A stretch of DNA of 64,000 bases from Pseudomonas fluorescens. GTDB taxonomy: Bacteria; Pseudomonadota; Gammaproteobacteria; Pseudomonadales; Pseudomonadaceae. Each line of letters starts with the position of its first letter. Positions within the stretch are counted from its first letter, which is position 1. A program made the translations under genes and the position numbers. The notes under the pieces were generated by a model. It had not been told where the DNA came from and ran no database searches. It was given only the letters and a program-made list of their open reading frames with translations. Location: contig NZ_CP012830.1 of assembly GCF_001307155.1 (NCBI RefSeq), forward strand, positions 5,392,501 through 5,456,500, given 5' to 3'. Shown here piece after piece: positions 44,626-53,166 of this stretch.

Positions 44626-45012
44626 ATGACCCATAACGCCTTTACCTACAGGGCAATGGCGTGGCTGATTGCCACGCTGATGATGTTTTCTGGAGATGTA
44701 GTCATGGCAAGCAGCCTGAGATTAGCGGACCCGTCAGAACTGGCCGGGCAATGGCAGGTTTACCTGACGGCACAGCCGCAGAACACCTGTTCACTGGAAC
44801 TTGTGCAAAATCAAACATTGGCGGGCGATATTCAATGCCTCGCCGGTTGGCTGAGTGAAACACCTGTCGGTTGGTTCCCGGAACCCGACGGTATATCGCT
44901 GACCGGTAAAGAAGGTTCAAGAATTATTCATCTTGGCCGACAGCAGGAAGGGCGCTACGAAAGTACCAAACACTCTGATCCGCAGATTGTCCTGCAACGC
45001 GCTTCAGACTAA
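44626..45012 (+). CDS. aprI: Periplasmic alkaline protease inhibitor
   Basis: A 128-residue protein of the Inh/AprI family. N-terminal signal peptide (MAWLIATLMMFSGDVVMA), then the inhibitor barrel with ELAGQWQVYLTAQPQNTCSL and a Cys pair (NTCSL, DIQCLAGWL), ending around GRYESTKHSDPQIVLQR. In the family the N-terminal residues of the mature inhibitor (here SSLR) plug the protease active site, protecting the periplasm from mis-targeted AprX. It sits between aprX and aprD, the standard order in P. fluorescens. Confidence 0.92.
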   Translation: MTHNAFTYRAMAWLIATLMMFSGDVVMASSLRLADPSELAGQWQVYLTAQPQNTCSLELVQNQTLAGDIQCLAGWLSETPVGWFPEPDGISLTGKEGSRIIHLGRQQEGRYESTKHSDPQIVLQRASD

Positions 45013-45227
45013 GAACACCAGAGTAAGTCGAGTCTTTTCCAGTCATGGAATAACGACTCCCTCACAGTTTTTTGCTGACCGGTAAATAACCTGAACTCTA
45101 TATCGTCATGACATAGAGTTCGTTCGCTTGTCAGTTGCATTATTAAAAGCATGCCCCCGCCAGAGTGGGGGCAGTTTATTGGAACCGTGTCGAACTACCG
45201 CGCGGGCTATCAGCTCAGGGAAGATCA

Positions 45228-47021
45228 ATGAGAATGGCGAAGACCACTCCCACTGCACCGCTATTGAAGGCGCTGGGCGACTATAAAAGTATTTTGATCA
45301 GCATCGGTTGTTTCACCGCTTTGATTAACGTACTGATGTTAGTGCCGTCGATTTACATGCTCCAGGTCTATGACCGGGTACTCTCCTCGCAGAATGAAAC
45401 CACGCTGGTCATGCTGTCGCTGATGGTGGTGGGCTTTTTTGCGTTTATCGGTTTGCTGGAGACCGTGCGCAGCTTCATCGTGATTCGCATCGGCAGCCAA
45501 CTGGAGCGACGTTTCAATCTGCGAGTCTATCAGGCCGCATTCGAGCGCAACCTGTTCAAGGGCGAGGGCAACGCCGGCCAATCGTTGGGCGATCTGACCC
45601 ACATTCGCCAGTTCGTCACGGGACCTGCGCTGTTTGCGTTCTTCGATGCACCGTGGTTTCCGGTCTACCTGTTCGTGATTTATCTGTTCAACGTCTGGCT
45701 GGGGGTGTTCGCTACCGTCGGCGCGGTGCTGTTGATCGGTCTGGCGTTCCTCAATGAGGCGATCACCAAAAAGCCCTTGGGTGAAGCTGGCGGTTATTCG
45801 CAGCGGTCCACGCAACTGGCCACCAGTCACCTGCATAACGCCGAGACCATCCAGGCGATGGGCATGCTTGGGGTGTTGCGCAAACGCTGGTTCCAGGTGC
45901 ATTCACGTTTTCTCGGCTTGCAGAACCAGGCCAGCGATACCGGTGCGGTCATCAGCTCCTTGAGCAAGACCCTGCGTCTGTGCCTGCAATCGTTGGTGCT
46001 GGGGTTGGGCGCCTTGCTGGTGATCAAGGGCGACATGACCGCCGGGATGATGATCGCCGGTTCCATCCTGATGGGCCGGGTGCTGAGCCCGATCGATCAG
46101 TTGATTGCTGTCTGGAAGCAATGGAGCGGGGCGAAGCTGGCCTACCGACGGCTGGACGCTTTGCTGCAAGAGTTCCCTCCAAATGAAGACGCTATGGAGT
46201 TGCCCGCGCCCAAGGGCCAGGTGACCTTCGAACAGGTCAGCGCCGGCCCACCGGGCAAGCGCGCGGCGACCTTGCACATGGTGAATTTCAACCTTGGGGC
46301 CGGCGAGGTGCTGGGTGTGCTCGGTGCGTCCGGCTCCGGCAAGTCGACCCTGGCGCGGGTGCTGGTAGGTGTCTGGCCAACCCTGGCCGGCACTGTGCGG
46401 CTGGACGGTGCGGACATCCATCGCTGGAACCGCGATGACCTCGGCCCCTACATCGGCTACCTGCCACAGGACATCGAACTGTTCAGCGGCAGTGTCGCCG
46501 AGAACATTGCGCGCTTTCGCGAAGCCGACCCGCAGAAGGTGGTCGAGGCCGCGCAGCAGGCCGGTGTGCACGAGATGATCCTGCGCCTGCCACAGGGTTA
46601 CGACACCGTGCTGGGCGAGGATGGCAGCGGTTTGTCCGGCGGCCAGAAACAGCGCGTGGCCCTGGCCCGAGCGCTGTATGGCAAGCCAAGCCTGGTGGTG
46701 CTCGATGAGCCGAATTCGAACCTCGACACCGTTGGTGAGGCAGCGTTGGCCAGTGCCATCGCGCAGATGAAAGCCCAAGGCACCAGCGTGATTCTGGTGA
46801 CCCACCGTTCCTCAGCGCTGGCCCAGGCCGACAAGTTGCTGGTGCTCAACGAAGGCCGCCTGCAAGCCTTCGGACCGAGCCAGGAAGTGCTCAAGGCGCT
46901 GTCTGGCGCACAGCAGTCTGGCGCACAACAGGAACAGCCACGGGAAAAAACCGTCGCAGCACCGGCCGGGCTCAGCATGAGCCGCCAGTATCAGGCCTCG
47001 ACCAAGAGCAGCGGTGTATGA
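45228..47021 (+). CDS. aprD: Type I secretion ATPase/permease AprD
   Basis: 597 residues from ATG 45228, after AGGGAAG. ABC exporter half-transporter of the PrtD/AprD family in the inner membrane: transmembrane segments in the first 300 residues (SILISIGCFTALINVLMLVP, LSLMVVGFFAFIGLL), then the nucleotide-binding domain with LGASGSGKSTLARVLVG, LPQDIELF, LSGGQKQRVALARAL and VVLDEPNSNLD. It energises export of AprX and probably of the two lipases. The stop overlaps the aprE start. Confidence 0.93.
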   Translation: MRMAKTTPTAPLLKALGDYKSILISIGCFTALINVLMLVPSIYMLQVYDRVLSSQNETTLVMLSLMVVGFFAFIGLLETVRSFIVIRIGSQLERRFNLRVYQAAFERNLFKGEGNAGQSLGDLTHIRQFVTGPALFAFFDAPWFPVYLFVIYLFNVWLGVFATVGAVLLIGLAFLNEAITKKPLGEAGGYSQRSTQLATSHLHNAETIQAMGMLGVLRKRWFQVHSRFLGLQNQASDTGAVISSLSKTLRLCLQSLVLGLGALLVIKGDMTAGMMIAGSILMGRVLSPIDQLIAVWKQWSGAKLAYRRLDALLQEFPPNEDAMELPAPKGQVTFEQVSAGPPGKRAATLHMVNFNLGAGEVLGVLGASGSGKSTLARVLVGVWPTLAGTVRLDGADIHRWNRDDLGPYIGYLPQDIELFSGSVAENIARFREADPQKVVEAAQQAGVHEMILRLPQGYDTVLGEDGSGLSGGQKQRVALARALYGKPSLVVLDEPNSNLDTVGEAALASAIAQMKAQGTSVILVTHRSSALAQADKLLVLNEGRLQAFGPSQEVLKALSGAQQSGAQQEQPREKTVAAPAGLSMSRQYQASTKSSGV

Positions 47022-48352
47022 GCAAGGACAGCGGCATGACAATCGAACAAGGTTACGCACCGGAGCGCCCTGAACGCGGCGCCGGTTATTTTACCCGCTT
47101 GGGCTGGATACTCGCCGTGGTCGGCGCCGGCAGCTTTTTTCTCTGGGCCAGCCTGGCGCCCCTCGATCAGGGGATTCCGGTGCAGGGCACGGTGGTGGTG
47201 TCCGGCAAGCGCAAGGCTGTGCAATCGATGAGTGGCGGGGTGCTCAGCCGGATTCTGGTGCGTGAAGGCGAGGCGGTGAAGCAAGGCCAGCCGTTGTTTC
47301 GCCTCGACCAGACGCAGGTCGAAGCCGATGTGCAATCCTTGCAAGCCCAATACCGCATGGCCTGGGCCAGCCTGGCCCGGTGGCAGAGCGAGCGTGACAA
47401 CCTCAAGCAGGTGAGTTTCCCCGCCGAGCTGAGCAACGACCCCGACCCGCGTCTGGCGTTGGTGCTGGAGGGCCAGCGGCAACTGTTCAGCAGCCGCCGC
47501 GAAGCGTTTGATCGTGAGCAGGCCGGGCTGCGCGCCAACATCGAAGGCGCCACAGCGCAATTGGCCGGGATGCGCCGGGCGCGCACCGACCTGACCGCGC
47601 AGGCTGAATCCCTGCGCCAGCAACTGACCAACCTGCAACCCCTGGCGGACAACGGTTACATCCCGCGCAACCGGCTGATGGAATTCCAGCGTCAGCTCTC
47701 GCAGGTGCAACAGCAGCTGGCGCAGAACAGCGGCGAAAGCGGGCGAGTGGAGCAGGGCATTCTTGAAACGCGCTTGAAGCTGCAACAGCACAGCGAGGAA
47801 TACCAGAAAGAGGTACGCAGCCAGTTGGCGGACGCGCAGCTCAAGAGCCTGACCCTCGAGCAGCAACTGACCTCGGCCGGTTTTAATCTGCAACAGAGTG
47901 AAATCGTCGCGCCGGCCGACGGCATCGCCGTCAATCTCGGCGTGCACACCGAAGGCGCAGTGATTCGTCCGGGCGAAACCTTGCTGGAAATCGTGCCTCA
48001 AGGCACGCGTCTGGAGGTCGAGGGGCATTTGCCGGTGAACCTGATCGACAAGGTCGGTAGCCACTTGCCGGTGGACATCCTGTTTACCGCCTTCAACCAG
48101 AGCAAGACCCCGCGGGTACCGGGCGAAGTCAGCCTGATTTCCGCCGACCAGATGGTCGACGAGAAAACCGGCGTGCCGTACTACGTGCTGCGCAGCAGCG
48201 TCAGCGATGTCGCCATGGAGAAACTCAACGGTCTGGTGATCAAGCCGGGCATGCCAGCCGAGATGTTCGTGCGCACCGGCGAACGCTCACTCCTCAACTA
48301 TCTGTTCAAACCTCTGCTCGACCGGGCAGGCTCCGCATTGACCGAGGAATAA
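47018..48352 (+). CDS. aprE: Type I secretion membrane fusion protein AprE
   Basis: 444 residues of the HlyD/PrtE family that bridges AprD and AprF. One N-terminal membrane segment (LAVVGAGSFFLWASLAPLDQ), the lipoyl halves (VQGTVVVSGKRKAVQSM and SEIVAPADGIAVNLG), a long coiled-coil hairpin between them, and the beta-barrel end (ISADQMVDEKTGVPYYVLR). The ATG overlaps the aprD stop as ATGA; the in-frame ATG 47036 with AAGGA upstream is an alternative. Confidence 0.93.
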   Translation: MSKDSGMTIEQGYAPERPERGAGYFTRLGWILAVVGAGSFFLWASLAPLDQGIPVQGTVVVSGKRKAVQSMSGGVLSRILVREGEAVKQGQPLFRLDQTQVEADVQSLQAQYRMAWASLARWQSERDNLKQVSFPAELSNDPDPRLALVLEGQRQLFSSRREAFDREQAGLRANIEGATAQLAGMRRARTDLTAQAESLRQQLTNLQPLADNGYIPRNRLMEFQRQLSQVQQQLAQNSGESGRVEQGILETRLKLQQHSEEYQKEVRSQLADAQLKSLTLEQQLTSAGFNLQQSEIVAPADGIAVNLGVHTEGAVIRPGETLLEIVPQGTRLEVEGHLPVNLIDKVGSHLPVDILFTAFNQSKTPRVPGEVSLISADQMVDEKTGVPYYVLRSSVSDVAMEKLNGLVIKPGMPAEMFVRTGERSLLNYLFKPLLDRAGSALTEE

Positions 48353-48354
48353 GG

Positions 48355-49719
48355 ATGTTCCGTCGTATGAGCAAGCATTCCATTCTCGGGACCGCTATTG
48401 CATTGCTGGTCTGCACCAACGTTTACGCCATGGGGCCATTTGAGGTGTACGAACAGGCGCTGCGCAATGATCCGATATTCCTCGGCGCCATCAAGGAACG
48501 CGACGCCGGCCTGGAAAACCGCACGATCGGTCGCGCCGGCCTGCTGCCAAAACTGTCGTACAACTACAACAAGGGCCGCAACAACTCCAAGGCCACGTCC
48601 CTGGACGAGCGCCGCCGCAACCAGACCGAAGACCGCAACTACAACAGCTATGGCTCGACGTTTACCTTGCAACAGCCGCTGTTCGACTACGAGGCGTACG
48701 CGGCGTATCGCAAGGGCGTGGCGCAATCGCTGTTCGCCGATGAAAACTTTCGCGGCAAGAGCCAGGAACTGCTGGTCCGGGTGCTGACCTATTACACCCA
48801 GGCGCTGTTTGCCCAGGATCAGATCGACATCGCGCAAGCGAAGAAAAAAGCCTTCGAGCAACAGTTCCAGCAGAACGAACAGATGTTCCGTCAGGGCGAG
48901 GGCACCCGCACCGATATTCTCGAAGCGGAATCGCGTTACGAACTGGCGACCGCCGAAGAAATCGAGGCCCGCGACGAGCAAGACGCTTCCTTGCGTGAGC
49001 TGGGCGCGCTGATCGGTACGCGGGATATCGATATCAAGGACCTCGAGCCGTTGAGCGAGTCCTTTGAGTCGTTCTCCTTGCAACCGGCCAATTTCGACAG
49101 CTGGCATGAGCTCGCACTGAGCAACAACCCGAACCTCGCTTCCCAGCGTCAGGCGGTGGAAGTGGCGCGGTTCGAAGTGGAGCGCAATCGCGCCGGGCAC
49201 CTGCCCAGGGTCAGCGCCTATGCGACGGCACGCAAGAACGAGTCGGAAAGCGGCAACACCTACAACCAGCGTTACGACACCAACACCATCGGTATCGAGA
49301 TCAGCGTGCCGTTGTATGCCGGCGGCGGGGTGTCGGCGTCGACGCGTCAGGCCAGTCGCTCGATGGAGCAGGCCGAATACGACCTGGACTCGAAAACCCG
49401 CGAAACCCTGATCGAGCTGCGGCGCCAGTTCAGCGCCTGCCTGTCAGGGGTCAGCAAGTTGCGCGCCTATCAAAAGGCCCTGACCTCGGCCGAAGCGCTG
49501 GTGGTCTCGACCAGGCAAAGCATCCTCGGTGGCGAGCGGGTCAACCTTGATGCACTGAACGCCGAACAGCAGCTCTACACCACACGCCGAGACCTGGCCC
49601 AGGCCCGTTATGACTATTTAATGGCCTGGACCAAGTTGCATTACTACGCCGGCAACTTGCGCGAGGAGGACCTGGCCAAGGTCGATGAAGCCTTCGGCGC
49701 GCGTAAGACCACCCGATAA
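48355..49719 (+). CDS. aprF: TolC-family outer-membrane channel AprF
   Basis: 454 residues; begins two bases after aprE with GAGGAATAAGG as ribosome site. N-terminal signal peptide (ILGTAIALLVCTNVYA), then the TolC/OMF repeats: YEQALRNDPIFLGAIKERD and YELALSNNP-like repeat NLASQRQAVEVARFE, and two long helical hairpins typical of the channel. It provides the outer-membrane exit for AprDE. Fully collinear with the classical apr operon. Confidence 0.93.
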   Translation: MFRRMSKHSILGTAIALLVCTNVYAMGPFEVYEQALRNDPIFLGAIKERDAGLENRTIGRAGLLPKLSYNYNKGRNNSKATSLDERRRNQTEDRNYNSYGSTFTLQQPLFDYEAYAAYRKGVAQSLFADENFRGKSQELLVRVLTYYTQALFAQDQIDIAQAKKKAFEQQFQQNEQMFRQGEGTRTDILEAESRYELATAEEIEARDEQDASLRELGALIGTRDIDIKDLEPLSESFESFSLQPANFDSWHELALSNNPNLASQRQAVEVARFEVERNRAGHLPRVSAYATARKNESESGNTYNQRYDTNTIGIEISVPLYAGGGVSASTRQASRSMEQAEYDLDSKTRETLIELRRQFSACLSGVSKLRAYQKALTSAEALVVSTRQSILGGERVNLDALNAEQQLYTTRRDLAQARYDYLMAWTKLHYYAGNLREEDLAKVDEAFGARKTTR

Positions 49720-49788
49720 ACGCCACACCGCTGCACCGCCCCGGGATAGGGGACTACAAGTCTAATAACGCCAGGAAAGCGAGTATTT

Positions 49789-52755
49789 ATGAACACGGAC
49801 GTACGTCGTAATCGTGCCCAGCCGATCACCACCGGCTCATTGTTGTTGCTCGTCGCCGCGCTGCCTGCTGCAGTTCAGGCGGCTTATCTCGATCCGGGGC
49901 AAGTGGGGGATCCCGCCAGTTGGCGCACCGCTGAGTACCAGCGCGACTGGGGCCTGGATCGCCTGAAGGCGAATGAAGCCTACGCCGCAGGATTCACCGG
50001 TAAAGGGGTGAAGATCGGCGCGCTGGACTCGGGTTTTGATCCGAACCATCCCGAAGCCGCACGCTTTCATGCGGTCACGGCCACCGGCAACGACCTCAAC
50101 GGCACACCGTTCAGTGTCAGCGGCATTCACAACGCCAACAACGACTCCCACGGCACCCATGTCACCGGCACCATGGGCGCTGCGCGTGACGGTGTCGGCA
50201 TGCACGGCGTGGCGTTCAACGCGGATGTGTACGTCGCCAATACCAATCAGAACGACAGCTTCCTGTTTGGCCCCGGCCCCGACCCGAAGTATTTCAAGGC
50301 GGCCTATGACGCCTTGGCCGATGCTGGCGTGCGGGTAATCAACAACAGCTGGGGCAGCCAGCCCAAGGATGTCGACTACAAGACGATTGACAGTCTGCAC
50401 GCCGCCTATGCCCAGCACTGGAACCGCAACACCTGGATCGATGCGGCCGCTGATGTCTCGCGTCGCGGCGTGATCAACGTGTTCAGCGCCGGCAACAGCG
50501 GGTACGCCAACGCCAGCGTGCGTGCGAGCCTGCCGTATTTCGAGCCGGACCTGGAAGGCCACTGGCTGGCGGTCTCGGGGCTGGATAAAAACAACCAGCA
50601 AAAATACAACCAGTGCGGGATCGCCAAGTACTGGTGTATCAGCACGCCGGGCGCGCAGATCTACAGCACCATCGTCGGTGGCGGTTATGCCAGTTACAAC
50701 GGCACGTCGATGGCGGCGCCCCATGCAACCGGGGCCTTGGCGCTGGTGATGGAACGCTATCCGTACATGAACAACCAGCAAGCCTTGCAGGTGTTGCTGA
50801 CCACAGCCACCCAGCTTGACGGTTCGATCACCGACGCGCCGACCGCTCGGGTCGGTTGGGGCGTGCCCGACCTTGCGCGGGCGATGAGAGGGCCGGGGCA
50901 ATTGCTCGGTCCATTCGACGCCAGTCTTGCCGCCGGTCAACGTGATGTGTGGAGCAACGACATCTCGGACAAGGCGCTGATCCAGCGTCAGAGCGAAGAT
51001 GCCGCCGAACACAGCGCCTGGCAACAGACCTTGAAAGACAAAGGCTGGGAAAACGGTGTCGCGGCCAATGCCAGTCAGCAGGACCAGACCGATTATGCGG
51101 TGGGTACGGCGCGCGATGCGGCTGCCGCGACACGACTGTATGAAGGCAGCCTGATCAAATCCGGTGCGGGTCAGTTGATACTGGCCGGGAACAACAGCTA
51201 TCGAGGTTCGACCACGGTGGATGGCGGGCTGTTGACGGTCAATGGGTCGCTGAGTTCGGCGGTGACGGTCAATGACAGCGGCACCCTGGGTGGCTCCGGG
51301 CGAGTCGGTGGATTGATCGCCAACCGCGGCGCAACCGTCGCGCCGGGCAATTCGATCGGCACCTTGCAGGTCAGCGGTGATGTGACGCTGGCCCCCGGTT
51401 CGACCTATGCGGTGGAGCTGTCGCCGACCCGCAGCGACCGCATTGTTGCCAGCGGCACGGCGACCGTTACTGGTGCCACCGTCAGCCTTGCGCTGGAAAA
51501 CAGCCCGACACTGTTAAGTGCCAGCCAGGTCGAAAGCCTGCTGGGTCACCAGTACAACATCCTGCAAGCGGCGGGCGGTATTCAGGGGCAATTCGCTGCG
51601 GTGGTGCCGAACTATCTGTTCATCGGCGGCATTCTCGACTACTCGGCGACGGGCGTGCAGCTGGCGATTCAACGCAACGGCACGTCGTTCGCCAGTGTTG
51701 GGCAAACCCCGAATCAACGTTCCGTGGCTGCTGCCGTCGAGCAGTTGGGCACCGGCAATCCGGTTTACGAAAGCCTCTTGCTGTCGCCATCGGCAGCGTC
51801 TGCCCAACAGGCGTTCCAGCAGTTGTCCGGAGAAATCTATCCGGCGCTCGACACCTTGCTGATCAACGACGGCCGCTACCTGCGTGATGCGGTGACCGAG
51901 CGTTTGCAGGCCGATCCGGCAACGGGCGGTAGCGGTTGGGTCAAGGCGCTGGGCGCCTGGGGCAAGACCGATACGCGCAATGACGCGGCGGGTTCGACCA
52001 CCTCGATTGGCGGCTTGCTGGCTGGGGTCGACGGCTTGCTCGACGAAGACACTCGTCTGGGATTCGTCACGGGCTACAGCGACAGCTCGCTGAACCTGGA
52101 CAGCGGCACCCACTCGCGGGCGCAGGTCGACAGTTACCACCTGGGCGCTTACGCCGGACGCGAACTGGGCGCGTGGCGTCTGAGTCTTGGCGGGTCTTAC
52201 AGCTGGCACCGGGCAGACATCAAGCGCGACCTGCACTACGGCGAAGTCAGCGCCAAGCAGAAAGCCAAGGTCGACGCCAACACCACGCAAGTGTTCACCG
52301 AAGCCGCCTACCGGATGGACCGGCTGCCCGTGGCACTGGAGCCGTTCGCCAACCTCGCCTATGTGCACCTGGACACTGAAGGTTTCAGCGAAAAAGGCGA
52401 TGCCGCAGCGCTGAAAAGTGGTCGCGATACGCGTGATGCGGTGCTCGGTACGTTGGGTGTGCGAGCGCTGAAAACCATCAACCTTTCCAGTCAGCAACAG
52501 CTCGACCTGGCCGGCACCCTCGGCTGGCAACACAACCTGAGCGCTACCCGATCGGAAGACCATCTGGCGTTTGCCAGTGGCGGCCCGACGTTCGCCGTCG
52601 AAAGCGCACCACTGGCGCGCAACGCGGCGCTGATCGGGGTTCAGGCAGGGCTGGCATTGGCCAAGGACGTCCGTTTGAACCTCGATTACAACGGCCGTCT
52701 GGCCAGCGGCGAAAACAGCCACGGAGTAGGCCTGAGCCTGAATTGGCAGTTCTAA
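49789..52755 (+). CDS. prtA: Autotransporter subtilisin-like serine protease PrtA
   Basis: 988 residues. Signal peptide (SLLLLVAALPAAVQA), then an S8 peptidase domain: D80 in GALDSGFD, H121 in SHGTHVTG and S307 in GTSMAAPHATG. A PL-linker/passenger-associated repeat follows (GAGQLILAGNNSYRGSTTVD), and the last 280 residues form the autotransporter beta-barrel ending in LSLNWQF. It secretes itself across the outer membrane (type V). ATG 49789 follows AGGA. The C-terminal half is highly similar to PrtB. This is the gene order known from the P. fluorescens aprX-lipA operon. Confidence 0.92.
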   Translation: MNTDVRRNRAQPITTGSLLLLVAALPAAVQAAYLDPGQVGDPASWRTAEYQRDWGLDRLKANEAYAAGFTGKGVKIGALDSGFDPNHPEAARFHAVTATGNDLNGTPFSVSGIHNANNDSHGTHVTGTMGAARDGVGMHGVAFNADVYVANTNQNDSFLFGPGPDPKYFKAAYDALADAGVRVINNSWGSQPKDVDYKTIDSLHAAYAQHWNRNTWIDAAADVSRRGVINVFSAGNSGYANASVRASLPYFEPDLEGHWLAVSGLDKNNQQKYNQCGIAKYWCISTPGAQIYSTIVGGGYASYNGTSMAAPHATGALALVMERYPYMNNQQALQVLLTTATQLDGSITDAPTARVGWGVPDLARAMRGPGQLLGPFDASLAAGQRDVWSNDISDKALIQRQSEDAAEHSAWQQTLKDKGWENGVAANASQQDQTDYAVGTARDAAAATRLYEGSLIKSGAGQLILAGNNSYRGSTTVDGGLLTVNGSLSSAVTVNDSGTLGGSGRVGGLIANRGATVAPGNSIGTLQVSGDVTLAPGSTYAVELSPTRSDRIVASGTATVTGATVSLALENSPTLLSASQVESLLGHQYNILQAAGGIQGQFAAVVPNYLFIGGILDYSATGVQLAIQRNGTSFASVGQTPNQRSVAAAVEQLGTGNPVYESLLLSPSAASAQQAFQQLSGEIYPALDTLLINDGRYLRDAVTERLQADPATGGSGWVKALGAWGKTDTRNDAAGSTTSIGGLLAGVDGLLDEDTRLGFVTGYSDSSLNLDSGTHSRAQVDSYHLGAYAGRELGAWRLSLGGSYSWHRADIKRDLHYGEVSAKQKAKVDANTTQVFTEAAYRMDRLPVALEPFANLAYVHLDTEGFSEKGDAAALKSGRDTRDAVLGTLGVRALKTINLSSQQQLDLAGTLGWQHNLSATRSEDHLAFASGGPTFAVESAPLARNAALIGVQAGLALAKDVRLNLDYNGRLASGENSHGVGLSLNWQF

Positions 52756-52765
52756 AGAACACTAC

Positions 52766-53090
52766 AGCTTTTGTAGCAGCTGGCGCAGCCGGCGTTCGAG
52801 TCGGTCCGCGTTCGGGCGAAGCGCTCGCCATGCGGACGGCTCGGTGAGCCTGATGCACCGCGGGGCATGGTTTTACGACTGCTTCGCAGCCGAACGCGGC
52901 CTGCGGCCGCTGCTACAGGGTTGTGTGTGCAACGTAGCTTTTGTAGCAGCTGGCGCAGCCGGCGTTCGAGTGCGAAGCGCTCGCCAATGCGGGCGGCTCG
53001 GTGAATTTGATGCACCGCGGGGTATGGATTTACGCCTGCTGCGCCCGAGCGCGGACCGAGCCGAATGCGGCCTGCGGCCGCTGCTACGGG
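52766..53090. repeat. Tandem pair of 155-bp REPIN-like repeats
   Basis: Two copies, 52766-52920 and 52936-53090, share the first 35 bases (AGCTTTTGTAGCAGCTGGCG and on) and most of the rest. Each begins with GTAGCAGC and ends with GCTGCTAC, so each copy is itself an inverted-repeat unit. Together they fill the prtA-prtB gap. Confidence 0.85.
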
Positions 53091-53166
53091 GGAGCATGGA
53101 ACACAACAAGATGCGTGCGGATAAACACGCGGGGATTCAAGCAAGTCAACTAAGGAAGGTAGCTGG

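Noticed and set aside
45903..46805. 300-codon minus-strand frame opposite aprD
   Set aside because: Shadow of the ABC transporter gene in high-GC DNA; no recognisable domain.
46991..48064. 357-codon minus-strand frame opposite aprE
   Set aside because: Antisense shadow with Leu/Gln/His-rich, low-complexity translation.
51514..52722. 402-codon minus-strand frame opposite the PrtA barrel
   Set aside because: A similar shadow appears opposite PrtB (54997-56301), because the two barrels are homologous, not because an antisense gene is conserved.
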